42,848 bases of DNA from Geomicrobium sp. JCM 19039 (GTDB taxonomy: Bacteria; Bacillota; Bacilli; Bacillales; Marinococcaceae), in contig NZ_BAXB01000028.1 in assembly GCF_000698145.1 (NCBI RefSeq), forward strand, positions 1-42,848, given 5' to 3'. The position numbers were made by a program, and so were the translations under genes. Within the stretch, counting starts at the first letter, position 1. Each line of letters begins with the position of its first letter. Below the pieces are notes generated by a model. That model saw nothing but the letters and a program-made list of their open reading frames with translations. It had not been told where the DNA came from and made no database searches. Positions 17,779-28,012 of this stretch are shown here, piece by piece.

Positions 17779-17954
17779 CGATGAGGGACGTGGTAATGAC
17801 CGTTTGCCCGTCTCTCTTTTGTTCGTTTTTCAATTCGGTCATAACAGTCCGGGCACGTATACGTGTGAATCGGACGGTTTTTTAGTTTCTTTGTAAAGGG
17901 GTCATCATCAGAAAGCCGATCAATTCGGTCACATAGCAAGCATTTTGCTCTCAT
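17760..17954 (-). CDS. ylaI: Zinc-finger-like protein YlaI
   Basis: A 64-residue protein with two CXXC pairs (CLLC near residue 5 and CPDC near 34), probably one zinc site, with a basic middle containing KNRPIHTYTCPDCYDRI. It matches the YlaI/DUF2197 pattern. AAAGGAG precedes the ATG on the minus strand. In B. subtilis ylaI follows ylaH directly; here the lia operon separates them. Function is unknown. Confidence 0.82.
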   Translation of the reverse strand: MRAKCLLCDRIDRLSDDDPFTKKLKNRPIHTYTCPDCYDRIEKRTKERRANGHYHVPHRQENNL

Positions 17955-18076
17955 TGTTTTACTCCTTTTTGTTCAATAGACATACCTCTATTCTACTAAT
18001 CCCGGACAGAAATTGAAAGACTTGTCAACATTGAACTTCTCTTTGCATAAAAAGAAGTAAGGCAGAAGTTTGCTGA

Positions 18077-18094
18077 GAGGTTTGCCCAAACCTC
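18077..18094 (+). other. Hairpin just before phoH ribosome binding site
   Basis: GAGGTTTG and CAAACCTC form a perfect short inverted repeat ending seven bases before the GGGAGG site of phoH. It could influence translation, or it may be chance. There is no T run. Confidence 0.4.
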
Positions 18095-18113
18095 AATGCC
18101 GGGAGGTAATCGA

Positions 18114-19443
18114 TTGAAGAATATTTATGTTCTTGATACAAATGTGCTTTTACAAGATCCCTATGCACTATTCTCTTTTAAAGATCATGATGTCATCATT
18201 CCAGCCGTTGTTCTTGAAGAACTTGACGGCAAGAAAAAGAACATGGATGAGCTTGGAAAAAACGCAAGAGAAGTGGCACGAATTCTAGATAAGCTAAGGG
18301 ACAAAGGGCCATTGCACAAAGGTATTACCGTTAGTAAAAATAGCCATTTACGCGTCGAACTTAATCACAGCTCTTATCAAGCAGTGAAAGAAACGTTGCC
18401 GCTAGCAACGAATGACAATCGAATTATTGCTCTAGCTTTAAATCTGCAAACTGAACAGAACACGTACGATGAACCAAAGCGTGTGATTGTTGTGAGCAAA
18501 GATGCGCTCGTCAGAATTAAATCTGAAGCATTTGGGATTGAAGCTGAAGATTTCTTGTTTGATCGTGTCATCGCGCATGACGACTTATTCAAAGGGTATC
18601 GCCAACTCGATGTTGATCCGCAACTGTTGGAACGGTTTTACCAGTTAGGGGATGTGAAAACCCGTGACGTTGGCGTTGAAGGAGCGGAGCCGAACACGTT
18701 TTTTATTCTGAAAAATACGGTGAAACCATCGGTATCTGGGCTTGCTAAAGTGAGTGAGGACGGACGAATGTTGGCACCTTTACGGTTTGAGCGTGAGCAC
18801 ATATGGGGAGTAAAACCGAGAAATGTTCAGCAAAAGATGGCGGTTGAGTTGTTGCTAGATCCTTCGATTGCGCTCATTACGCTTGCAGGTAAGGCCGGCA
18901 CGGGAAAAACGTTACTATCCATTGCAGCAGGGCTTTATCAGACCGAAGATTTGGCGCGGTACAACAAATTGTTAGTGGCAAGACCGGTCGTACCTATGGG
19001 GAAAGACATTGGATATTTGCCCGGTGAAAAAGAAGAGAAATTACGTCCGTGGATGCAGCCGATTTATGACAATTTGGAGTATTTGTTCAATACGAATAAA
19101 CAAGAAGAGCTGGATCATATTCTAGCAGGAATGGGATCCATTCAAGTAGAGGCACTCACGTATATTCGCGGTCGTAGCTTACCAGGGCAATTTATTATTA
19201 TTGATGAAGCGCAAAACTTAACAAAGCATGAAGTGAAAACGATATTGACGAGAGTTGGAGAGAATAGCAAAATCGTTCTCGTCGGAGATCCTGAACAAAT
19301 TGATCACCCGTATTTAGATGCGTACAACAATGGATTAAACGTACGTGATTGAATGTTTTAAAAATGAGCGGTTAAGCGGGCATGCGACATTAGAAAAAGG
19401 CGAGCGCTCTGCACTCGCCCAACTGGCTGCGGACTTGCTGTAA
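18114..19443 (+). pseudogene. PhoH/YlaK PIN-ATPase, one frameshift near the C-terminus
   Basis: A PIN domain joined to a PhoH-type ATPase, the PhoH2 architecture, which in other bacteria acts as an RNA helicase-nuclease. The PIN domain begins MKNIYVLDTNVLL (D8). The Walker A GKAGTGKT is at about 259-266, and the Walker B region reads FIIIDEAQN. The in-frame reading stops at 19352 after HPYLDAYNNGLN. One extra A in an AAA at about 19335-19337 breaks the frame. Removing it gives YVIECFKNERLSGHATLEKG and a stop at 19443, for 442 residues, the usual family length. The start is TTG 18114 with GGGAGG upstream. The frameshift is most likely a sequencing error, so the gene is probably functional. Confidence 0.88.
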
Positions 19444-19902
19444 TTAATCAATTCGTAGAGCAGTGACGTGCGTGATCGGGGCATGTTGGTTGGAACCATC
19501 CCCGAAGTAGATGTGGAGAGGCCCCGTTTCTTTTATCGCCTTTCCGTCTTCAGAAAAGCAGGCAATCCAATCTTTACCCACGTCTAGAGATGATTGATGC
19601 TCTTCTCCGTCTTTTGTGACAGCGGTAATCGTAGTTGCACCGGCTGATGGTTCAGCGTTGTCAATAAAAGGAGACAGCTTCATTCCATAGGAGCCTTCAA
19701 TGGAGGCTTCTTTCTTTGTACGGATCTGATTGGTTTGCCATCTTCTCGGACCAAATTCTGGTTCGTTATTCTCTTCGCTTATCGATTCCTCATGAAAGTA
19801 TGTATCTAAATCAACTTTACGGTTGTCGAAGATCCATACGGTAGGATCGAGTGTAATGGTGAATTTCGTATTTCCAGATAAGGTAAGTATGTGAGCGTCC
19901 AT
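19444..19902 (-). CDS. YlaL-like conserved protein
   Basis: A 152-residue soluble protein with no signal peptide, no membrane segment and a beta-rich look. It contains ITLDPTVWIFDNRKVDLDTY and VGKDWIACFSEDGKAIKETG. I do not recognise a catalytic motif. GAAGGAGGACA precedes the ATG on the minus strand. Its place between phoH (ylaK) and glsA (ylaM) equals that of ylaL in B. subtilis, which is the reason for the tentative name. Confidence 0.6.
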   Translation of the reverse strand: MDAHILTLSGNTKFTITLDPTVWIFDNRKVDLDTYFHEESISEENNEPEFGPRRWQTNQIRTKKEASIEGSYGMKLSPFIDNAEPSAGATTITAVTKDGEEHQSSLDVGKDWIACFSEDGKAIKETGPLHIYFGDGSNQHAPITHVTALRID

Positions 19903-20024
19903 TCATTGTCCTCCTTCGAGCATTTCATTCTCATGTTAACAGCTTCTTGCTTTTCTGCCACTCGATTGTTTTAGGTTATTTGGATGAGGGAAGGTTAGAA
20001 TAAAGAAAGTAGAAGGAGGCGCTT

Positions 20025-20965
20025 ACGATCGATATTCATGCTTTACAAACCGCAACAGATATTGAAGAGATGATCGAAAAAGCAAGACCGTTAAGCCGGA
20101 CAGGGAAAGTAGCGGATTACATACCGGCTTTAAAAGAGGCAGATCCAAATTTAGTAGCATGCTCTGTGTTTACGAAAGAAGGGGCTTGTCACCGCTTTGG
20201 AGACGTCGGCACGACCTTTACGATTCAAAGTGTTTCAAAGATCTTGACGCTCGCGTTAGCATTATGGATCACGGGGAAGAGGAAGTTTTCAAACGTGTCG
20301 GAATGGAACCTACAGGAGATCCTTACTATTCAATGGCGAGGTTAGAACTCACCCGCCAAGCAAAACCGTTAAATCCAATGATTAACGCAGGTGCGCTTGC
20401 GATTACGTCTATGATTAAGGGGCGTACCGTTGAAGAAAGATGTGAGCGCATTCTATCATTCGTTCAGACAGTGGCTGGGGACACAAGCATTCGCATCAAT
20501 CAAGAAGTTGCTAATTCAGAATATGAGACGACGGATAAGAACCGAGCTTTGGCATTTTATTTAAAAGGGGAGGGGATTATTGAGAATGACATTGATGACT
20601 TAATCCGTGTTTATACCCAGCAATGTTCCATCGAAGTGTCCTGTTGTCATCTCGCCCGCATCGGACTCATTATGGGAACTAGAGGGTATGCTATGGATGA
20701 CCAGAGACAGATCATTCCAAAGGAAGTGGCCAAGCTCGTAAAGACATTCATGGTGACGTGTGGAATGTATAACAGTTCAGGTGAACTCGCAATTAAATCA
20801 GGCATTCCTGCAAAAAGTGGTGTGTCGGGTGCAATCTTAGGCTCATTGCCTCAAGGCGTAGGCATTGGAATCTACAGTCCGCCGCTAGATGAGAAGGGGA
20901 ATAGTAAAGTCGGGATTGAACTTTTGAAAAATCTGTCACAAAAATATGATTTAAGCATATTTTAA
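20025..20965 (+). pseudogene. glsA: Glutaminase GlsA, one frameshift
   Basis: A beta-lactamase-like serine glutaminase that hydrolyses glutamine to glutamate and ammonia. The catalytic Ser-Lys pair is in QSVSK, and NPMINAGALAI is a family hallmark. The first reading frame stops after 20345. One missing base at about 20262 (TTATGG where TTAATGG is expected) separates it from the second frame, which runs to 20965 and begins MDHGEEEVFKRVGMEPTGDP. Repaired length is about 313 residues, close to the usual 309. Upstream AAGGAGG at 20013 points to a start at ACG 20025 or ATC 20028; there is no ATG, GTG or TTG in frame nearby, so the start codon may also be miscalled. It corresponds to B. subtilis ylaM. 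Confidence 0.85.
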
Positions 20966-21046
20966 AGGCAGGTTTTTCGAATCTTACTTGCATTTTTATC
21001 GCTCAGCCGATATGATGAGAGAAGAGTTCAAACTGGAGGGATGCAT

Positions 21047-21331
21047 GTGCATATGGAGACTGTGATGGACAGCAGAGAGCAGGCCTTCGCCATCCTAAAA
21101 GCAGATGCTGAGAAAATCAGACAGCTGATTGAAGTGCAGATGGATAACTTAACGATGCCGCAATGCCCGCTTTATGAAGAAGTACTTGATACACAGATGT
21201 TTGGCTTATCCCGCGAGATCGATTTTGCAATACGTTTACAGCTCATTGACGAAGCAAGCGGAAAGCAGATTTTAGCAGAGCTTGAACGACAGTTGGCTGC
21301 TCTCCATGAAGCGACTGTAGTGAATAAATGA
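21047..21331 (+). CDS. ylaN: YlaN (UPF0358), Fur-associated iron homeostasis protein
   Basis: A 94-residue helical protein. The hallmark [20 protein letters not shown] is fully conserved, followed by [12 protein letters not shown]. Members of this family are reported to bind Fur and are needed for growth under iron limitation. GTG 21047 is preferred over ATG 21041 because GGAGGG ends at 21040, and because this start gives the same distance to the conserved core as in B. subtilis YlaN as I recall it. A terminator follows. In B. subtilis ftsW comes next; it is missing here. Confidence 0.9.
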   Translation: MHMETVMDSREQAFAILKADAEKIRQLIEVQMDNLTMPQCPLYEEVLDTQMFGLSREIDFAIRLQLIDEASGKQILAELERQLAALHEATVVNK

Positions 21332-21333
21332 TT

Positions 21334-21366
21334 CCATTCTATACATAAATAGAATGGTTTTTTTGT
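21334..21366 (+). terminator. Terminator after ylaN
   Basis: CCATTCTAT (21334-21342) pairs with ATAGAATGG (21349-21357) followed by Ts. Confidence 0.9.
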
Positions 21367-21450
21367 TGTTATTTTGCCCGATTTCAAGATGTTAGGTCGT
21401 TCGTTTAACGTCACTAAACGGTTTCGTTCTAGCCGTTTGGCCGCCTCACA

Positions 21451-21459
21451 TGCTATGAT
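21451..21459 (+). promoter_or_regulatory. Extended -10 promoter of pycA
   Basis: TGCTATGAT is an extended -10 element about 40 bases upstream of the pycA start. The region just upstream (21402-21438) has two overlapping short inverted repeats, CGTTTA/TAAACG and AAACGG/CCGTTT, possibly an operator. Confidence 0.4.
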
Positions 21460-21496
21460 AAGTGAAACATATAGAAAATGAGGTGGAGACATAACT

Positions 21497-24400
21497 ATGA
21501 GCAAGCTCAAGAACATCAAGAAAGTTCTCGTTGCTAATCGTGCGAGATCGCCATTAGAATTTTTCGCGCATGTACGGAGTTGAACATTCGCACCGTTGCT
21601 GTGTATTCCAAAGAGGATTCAGGCGCTTTTCATCGCTATAAAGCAGATGAAGCCTATCTTGTCGGTGAAGGAAAAAAGCCGATTGATGCTTACTTAGATA
21701 TTGAGAATATCCTTTCTTTAGCCAAAAGAATTGGTGTTGATGCCATCCATCCAGGTTACGGTTTTTTGGCAGAAAATACTCAATTTGCGGAGCGCTGTGA
21801 ACAAGAAGGGATTGTGTTCATTGGTCCGAAGTCGAAACATTTGAATATGTTCGGCGATAAGATTAAAGCAAGAACGACAGCAATCCAAGCGGGTATACCT
21901 GTTATACCAGGCAGTGACGGAGCAGTTGAAGGCATCGGAGAAGTGGAAGCGTTTGCGGATGAACATGGATTTCCATTTATTATAAAAGCAAGTCTTGGCG
22001 GTGGTGGCCGAGGAATGAGAATTGTTCGGGAATCATCCGAACTCGCTCAGAACTTCGAGCGTGCCCGATCAGAAGCGAAATCTGCTTTCGGTAGTGATGA
22101 GGTATACGTTGAGAAACTAATAGAAAATCCTAAGCATATTGAAGTACAGATTATTGGTGACCACGCAGGAAACTTGTTGCATTTGTACGAGCGAGACTGT
22201 TCTGTCCAGCGCAGACACCAAAAAGTCGTAGAGGTCGCACCAAGCATTGGGCTTAGCAATGATTTGCGAGAGCGGATTTGCCAATCTGCGCTGGACCTTG
22301 CTAAAAGCATTGAATATGTGAATGCCGGCACGGTCGAGTTTTTACTCGGACAAGATGGTGAGTTTTATTTCATCGAAGTTAATCCTCGAATCCAAGTGGA
22401 GCATACGATTACCGAAATGGTAACCGGTGTAGATATCGTACACGCCCAACTGTATGTTGCCGACGGATCGACTTTGTTCGGTCCAGAATTGCGATTACCA
22501 AAACAAGAAGATGTAAGTTTGCACGGCTATGCAATTCAATCACGAGTCACAACAGAAGACCCAGAAAATCAGTTTATGCCAGACACGGGACGAATTATGG
22601 CTTATCGCTCTAGCGGCGGCTTTGGCGTGCGTTTAGATGCCGGGAACGGATTCCAAGGAGCGGTCATTAGCCTCATTATGACTCGTTACTCGTTAAAGTA
22701 TCGACGTGGGCGCTTTCGTTCGATGTAGCAGCTGAGAAGATGATTCGGAACTTGCGAGAGTTTCGAATTCGAGGGATCAAAACGAACATCTCGTTTCTAG
22801 AGAATGTTGTTCGTCACCCGTCGTTCTTAAATGGAGAATACAATACATCGTTTATTGATGATACGCCAGAATTGTTTGTGTTCCCGAGAAGGAAAGACCG
22901 GGGAACGAAGATGTTAAGCTTTATCGGTGAAACGATCGTGAACGGCTATCCTGACTTGGAAAAACAAGACAAGCCGCTGTTTAGCAAACCTCGTATACCA
23001 GATGTGGATCTCACCAAACCGTTTCCAAGCGGTACGAAACAAGTGCTTGAACAACACGGCCCAGACGGATTGGCGAAGTGGCTAAAAGACCAAGAAAAGA
23101 CGATGATCACAGACACGACATTCCGTGACGCTCATCAATCACTTTTAGCTACGCGCATCCGTACGAAAGATTTAACGTCAATTGCTGAAGAAACGGCACA
23201 CTTGCTTCCTGATTTGTTCTCGATGGAAATGTGGGGCGGGGCAACGTATGATGTATCAATGCGCTTTCTCCATGAAGACCCGTGGGAGCGTTTAATCCAT
23301 CTAAGAGAGAAGATGCCGAACGTACTGTTCCAAATGCTGCTTCGCGGAGCAAATGCTGTCGGATATAAGAATTATCCAGACAATGTGATTGAGGAGTTCG
23401 TGAAGCGTTCAGCGGATGCAGGAATTGATGTGTTCCGTGTGTTTGATTCGTTGAACTGGGTTGAAGGGATGCGACAAGCCATTCATGCGGTGCGCTCAGC
23501 AGATAAAGTCGCTGAAGCTGCCATTTGTTATACGGGTGACATTCTTGACCCGAACCGTTCGAAATACAATCTCGAGTACTATAAACAGTTAGCTAAGACA
23601 CTGCAGAGTGAAGGGGCGCATATTCTAGCGATTAAAGATATGGCCGGGCTATTAAAGCCGGAAGCCGCTTTTGAGTTGATTGGTGAACTAAAAGCTACCG
23701 TTGATTTACCGATTCACTTGCACATGCATGACACGAGTGGTAACGGGGTGTATACGTACAGCCGAGCCATCGATGCAGGAGTAGACGTTATCGATACAGC
23801 GATTAGTTCAATGGCGGGTTCGACTTCGCAACCGAGTATGGAAAGCTTATATTATGCGTTAAGCGGAACGGGCAAAGAGCCTAACTTGAACATTCAATCC
23901 GCACGTAAGCTTACAGGCTATTGGGAAGATGTTCGCGGTTTTTACCAAGGGTTTGAAAATGGATTGCTCTCGCCACACCCTGAGATTTATGAGCATGAAA
24001 TGCCAGGGGGACAATACAGCAATTTGCTTCAACAAGCGAAGGCAGTTGGTTTGAAAGAACAATGGGACGACGTCAAGGATATGTATCAACGAGTGAATCA
24101 ATTGTTTGGAGATATCGTGAAAGTAACGCCATCATCCAAAGTTGTTGGTGATATGGCGTTATACATGGTGAAAAATGAACTTACAGAAGAAGACATTTTT
24201 GAAAAAGGTGAATCACTTGATTTTCCTGAATCGGTCATTGAATTGTTTGCCGGTGAAATTGGTCAGCCACCTGGTGGATTTCCAAAGGAGCTTCAAAACA
24301 TCATTATCAAAAATCGCAAACCGTTAACCGGTCGCCCAGGCAGTCATATGTCAGCAGTAGACTTTGATGAAGTCGGTAAGCAGTTGTATGAAGAACTAAA

Positions 24401-24944
24401 CCGAGAAGTGACTGCTCACGATATTCTAAACTACACGATGTACCCGAAAGTGTACGAAGAATATGAGCAGTTTAGAAATCGATTTGGCGATGTGTCTGTC
24501 CTTGACACCCCGACATTTTTCTATGGCCTTCGCTTAGGTGAGGAAATTGAAGTCGTGATTGAAGAAGGAAAAACGTTGATCGTAAAACTGATCTCCATCT
24601 CAGAAGCTGATGAAAAAGCGGATCGCATCGTATACTTTGAATTGAATGGGCAACCTCGTGAGGTCGTCATTAAAGATCGAAGTATTAAAACAGACATTCG
24701 AGAAAAAGTAAAAGCAGATAAAAAGAACGCTGCGCATATCGGAGCAACAATGCCAGGAACGATCTTAAAAGTACTCGTCAGTGATGGAGAAGAAGTGAAG
24801 AAAGGAGATCACTTGCTCATTACTGAGGCAATGAAAATGGAAACAACCGTACAAGCGCCTAAGGATGGCACGGTAAAATCCATACATGTACAAGCCCAAG
24901 ATACAATAGAAGCCGGTGATCTTTTAGTGGAGTTCTCCGAGTAA
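21497..24944 (+). pseudogene. pycA: Pyruvate carboxylase, two frameshifts
   Basis: A biotin-dependent enzyme that carboxylates pyruvate to oxaloacetate. Domains in order: biotin carboxylase (ATP-grasp with GGGGRGMR; EVNPRIQVEHT), carboxyltransferase (TFRDAHQSLLATR, HMHDTSGNG) and a C-terminal biotinyl domain with EAMKMET. The frame is broken twice. A G is missing at about 21541 (CGTGCGAG where CGTGGCGAG is expected, restoring VANRGEIAIRIFRACTELNI). A C is missing at about 22671 (AGCCTCAT for AGCCCTCAT, restoring VISPHYDSLLVKVSTWALSF). Repaired length is 1149 residues, against 1148 in B. subtilis. Both changes are single bases in GG or CCC, so sequencing error is likely. Starts at ATG 21497 with AGGTGGAG. 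In B. subtilis DarB, encoded at 35982-36419 here, regulates this enzyme. Confidence 0.92.
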
Positions 24945-24969
24945 GAAAGTGGCTGAAGGGAGCCAAGTT

Positions 24970-26129
24970 GTGGAGTTTCGAACATTACAACCAGAGGAAA
25001 AAGAACAAGCAATACAATTAGGAGAATTTGCCTTTCAACATCGGTTTACAGATGAGGATCGTGATTACCTGCGGGAGAATACTCAACCTGAAAATGTATG
25101 GGGAGCGTTTGATGGCGAGAGACTCGCTTCAAAAGTATCCTTGCTGCCGCTTAACGTGTGGTTGCATGGCATTTCCGTACAAGGGTGTGGCGTGACAGGA
25201 GTTTCCACGTGGCCAGAAGAGCGTCGAGGAGGTTTAGTTCGTGAATTATTGCAACGAGGGCTCGAAGATATGAAAGAGCGTGGAGCCTCGTCTCCTTGCT
25301 CGATCCATTTTCTGTTGGTTATTATCGCAAGTTTGGCTGGGAGCTGTATTGCGATGAAACGATCGCCGAACTCAAAAAAGACGAGTTCCCAACGCCTGTA
25401 AAAGAAGGCAACGGTTCCTTTCGCAGTGTTAATCAAGAAGATTGGCAAGCACTTCAGCATATTTACGCGACATACGCCCCGCGATTTACCGGGATGATCG
25501 ACCGGGATGAATGGTGGTGGACGCGCCGCAAGTTTAGACATTGGACGAAACAGCGAAGAAATATCATTTTTACCAACGCTGAGGGCGAAGACCGTGGGTA
25601 TGTGCTTTATTCAATGAAAGATAGGCAGTTAAAAGTGTCAGAATTTGTTGCTGTAGATGACGAAGCCGAGCGCCAGCTATGGCGATTTCTTGCAAACCAT
25701 GATTCAATGGCAGACAGTATGAATGTGAAGGTGGCAAACAATGAGTCATGGCGTTTTTTCATGGAAAACCCAAAGGCTTTAGAAAAGAAACGAGCGTTTT
25801 TTATGGGAAGAATTGTAAATGTAGAAGCAATCTTCTCTATATTTCCGTTCCAATTCAAAGATGATCAGGCGTTCGTATTAAAGATTACTGACCAGTTTGC
25901 CGCGTGGAATGACGGGATTTTTGAAGTGAGTTCTGAAGGTGTGAAACGGATGGATGATGGCCCGCATCCTATCGAGATGGATGTGTCCACACTTGTTCCT
26001 TTGTTGTTCGGATATGTCAACGGCGAACATTTATACGCTGATGGACGGATAAAAGGTGAGGCTCAAGATGTTCGAGATCTATGTTTAGCCATCCCGTCGA
26101 CACGCCCGAACTTGTTTGATGCATTCTAG
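24970..26129 (+). pseudogene. Eis-type GNAT acetyltransferase, one frameshift
   Basis: A two-GNAT-domain N-acetyltransferase with a C-terminal SCP2-like domain, the Eis architecture. The acetyl-CoA loop region reads GVTGVSTWPEERRGG. After repair GYYRKFGWELY is the typical continuation, and a second GNAT-like part follows. The frame breaks at about 25290, where one G is missing (CCTCGTCTCC for CCTCGGTCTCC). Repaired length is 386 residues, normal for the family. GTG 24970 is chosen because GGGAG lies seven bases upstream. It follows pycA by 25 bases and may be co-transcribed. The substrate is unknown. Confidence 0.8.
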
Positions 26130-26135
26130 AGCGAA

Positions 26136-26170
26136 CTAAAAAGGAAGTGCCCTTGGCACTTCCTTTTTAG
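26136..26170. terminator. Bidirectional terminator between Eis-type gene and ctaA
   Basis: Perfect 16-base arms CTAAAAAGGAAGTGCC and their complement around CTT, between convergent genes. Confidence 0.93.
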
Positions 26171-27064
26171 TTAATACGCCGGTTTTCTTACTGAAATCAT
26201 TGCCATGTAGCAAAGGATCGTAAACATCATCGATACGACGAGCGAGTGTGTCAGAGCGGTTGCCATATAGTATTGTGGTAACATGACAATCAACACACCA
26301 GCAGTCGCTTGAATGAAGACGAGTACAACGCTGAGCCATGCACATACAGTCAATGCTTTACTTTCTCGATAATAACGGATCGCTTTAATCGCAAGTATGA
26401 TAAGAAGTACGACGAGCAAAATTGCTGCTGAGCGATGGACGATTTGTACGATCGTTTGCAACGTCATGCTTGATGCTACCGGGTCACAGAACGGAAAGCT
26501 CGTACATGCGTATGTTGACCCTGTATGTTTCACGTATGCTCCAGTGTAAATAACAAGATAGGCATACACGAGAACAAAAAATAAATAGTTACGAAACCCT
26601 TTACGAACACGCGGGGCTGGCGGGTTGTGACCATCTTCAAAGGCGAGGATCGTTAGGATGACAACAGTCGCTAACGAGATGGCTGAAATCCCAAAATGCA
26701 AGGCTAAGACGATGTTTGAATGCCCAAACACGACAGCGGCGGCTCCCATCATGCCTTGGAAAATAATGAATAACACAGCCATAAGTGCCCAGAAATTCGT
26801 CTCTTTTACGTGGCTTAACTTCTTCCAAGACCAAATGGCGAGAATAATAACGAGTAAGCCAACAAAGCCAGAAACCAACCGGTGGCTATACTCAATAAGT
26901 GTGGCGAGTGCGGTTGAACTAGGGATCACTTCGCCAAAACAAAGTGGCCATGTGTCTCCGCAGCCATCACCGGAGTCGGTTTTCGTCACAATCGCCCCTT
27001 GTAACAAAACGAGAATCATTCCGAGTGATGTGACCACGCCAAAAAACTTTAAACCTCTATTCAA
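26171..27064 (-). CDS. ctaA: Heme A synthase CtaA
   Basis: A membrane protein that oxidises heme O to heme A for cytochrome oxidase. The 297-residue chain has eight hydrophobic segments, the EYSHR and HFGIS heme-ligand histidines in the first half, HR and HS in the second, and two cysteine pairs (GCGDTWPLC and ACTSFPFC) typical of the Bacillus type. The start is taken as TTG 27064, six bases after AAAAGGTG. The open frame extends upstream to 27205, but that part is Arg-rich and unlike the family. It diverges from ctaC as in B. subtilis. Confidence 0.92.
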   Translation of the reverse strand: MNRGLKFFGVVTSLGMILVLLQGAIVTKTDSGDGCGDTWPLCFGEVIPSSTALATLIEYSHRLVSGFVGLLVIILAIWSWKKLSHVKETNFWALMAVLFIIFQGMMGAAAVVFGHSNIVLALHFGISAISLATVVILTILAFEDGHNPPAPRVRKGFRNYLFFVLVYAYLVIYTGAYVKHTGSTYACTSFPFCDPVASSMTLQTIVQIVHRSAAILLVVLLIILAIKAIRYYRESKALTVCAWLSVVLVFIQATAGVLIVMLPQYYMATALTHSLVVSMMFTILCYMAMISVRKPAY

Positions 27065-27218
27065 AGCAATCACCTTTTCTACCAAATTCAGATGGGTGTA
27101 GTAATATTTAGCATACCCAATTCTGTATATTCGACACAAGTTGACAAACCGTCGACGAGCGATTATTCTATGTAGGCTGTCTAGAACTCGACGCACAATA
27201 AACATGCCTTTATACTAA

Positions 27219-27247
27219 ATAGTAAGAAGGAAATCAAAGGAAGTCAA
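27219..27247 (-). promoter_or_regulatory. Sigma-A promoter of ctaA
   Basis: On the minus strand TTGACT (27247-27242) and TACTAT (27224-27219) are separated by exactly 17 bases. The leader to the TTG start would be about 150 bases. Confidence 0.65.
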
Positions 27248-28012
27248 TTTTTCTCCAGTGAACATTTCGTGGCAATTCAGTTCAGGGAATTAAAACGATT
27301 ACACCTTATGTAATGAAACCAATTCTATTTTAGGCTATAATAAGATTAAATCGATAACCCTTACGTTTTACACGTTATTTGTAGTAGAATAAGGTAGGGT
27401 TTGACTGGTCGCCGAACAAAGAATGGTGTTCACTGGTCTATTTCAAAAAGGGGGTGAAGACGGACAAAGGCGGACATGGCGTTAATGGTGTAGGATGAAC
27501 AGTTAGAAGGAATGAATACAACGTGTATACCGTGCGAAGTATGACTTGTCTGTGACTCTTTTGTGAACGGAGGCACTCACCTCAGATGATCCGAGCTTTT
27601 TTCATACATAGGTCGTGAGAACCCACTTTCGTAAAGAGCTTGACGATCAAGCAATTGCTTTTGCCGCCAATTAAGCCGTTATCAATTCGTCTTACCTGTA
27701 ACGTCGATGTGTGCATAATTAAGGCTGATGTGCACCGCGATTTTCTGAACACAAGTATTCATGCTTTGTTGCATGACAACGGACTGAACTTTGTTCGCGA
27801 TGATGTTTGTCTGCCAGCCTAAACATTTGTAAGTTGCAGATGGTGCAGATGAATGCAAAAAGGCTGATGAAGAATTGTAATCTGTTGACTGTTCGGTGTA
27901 GAACTACAAATGTTTTCATTTGTATGCACACGCCGATGTTTTTACATGTTTTCATGTTGCAACGGATACACTTGTAATATCAGCGATAGAAAGAAAGTGG
28001 GGTTAAACACTC
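27248..28012. other. Gene-free ctaA-ctaC interval (ctaB missing)
   Basis: No gene is visible in about 765 bases. In B. subtilis this place holds ctaB. TTTGTGAAC at 27560-27568 resembles the ResD-binding motif TTTGTGAAT. Two short inverted repeats with TTTT loops lie close to ctaC: ACAAATG/CATTTGT (27906-27923) and ACATG/CATGT (27944-27957). These could be regulator sites, but that is inference. Confidence 0.5.

Noticed and set aside
27065..27205. N-terminal extension of ctaA to 27205
   Set aside because: The added residues are Arg-rich and unlike the family, while TTG 27064 has a good ribosome binding site and gives the usual length.
27640..27955. Possible ctaB remnant or small gene in the ctaA-ctaC gap
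   Set aside because: The open frames are short and Cys/His-rich without a hydrophobic pattern; nothing resembles a UbiA-type prenyltransferase.
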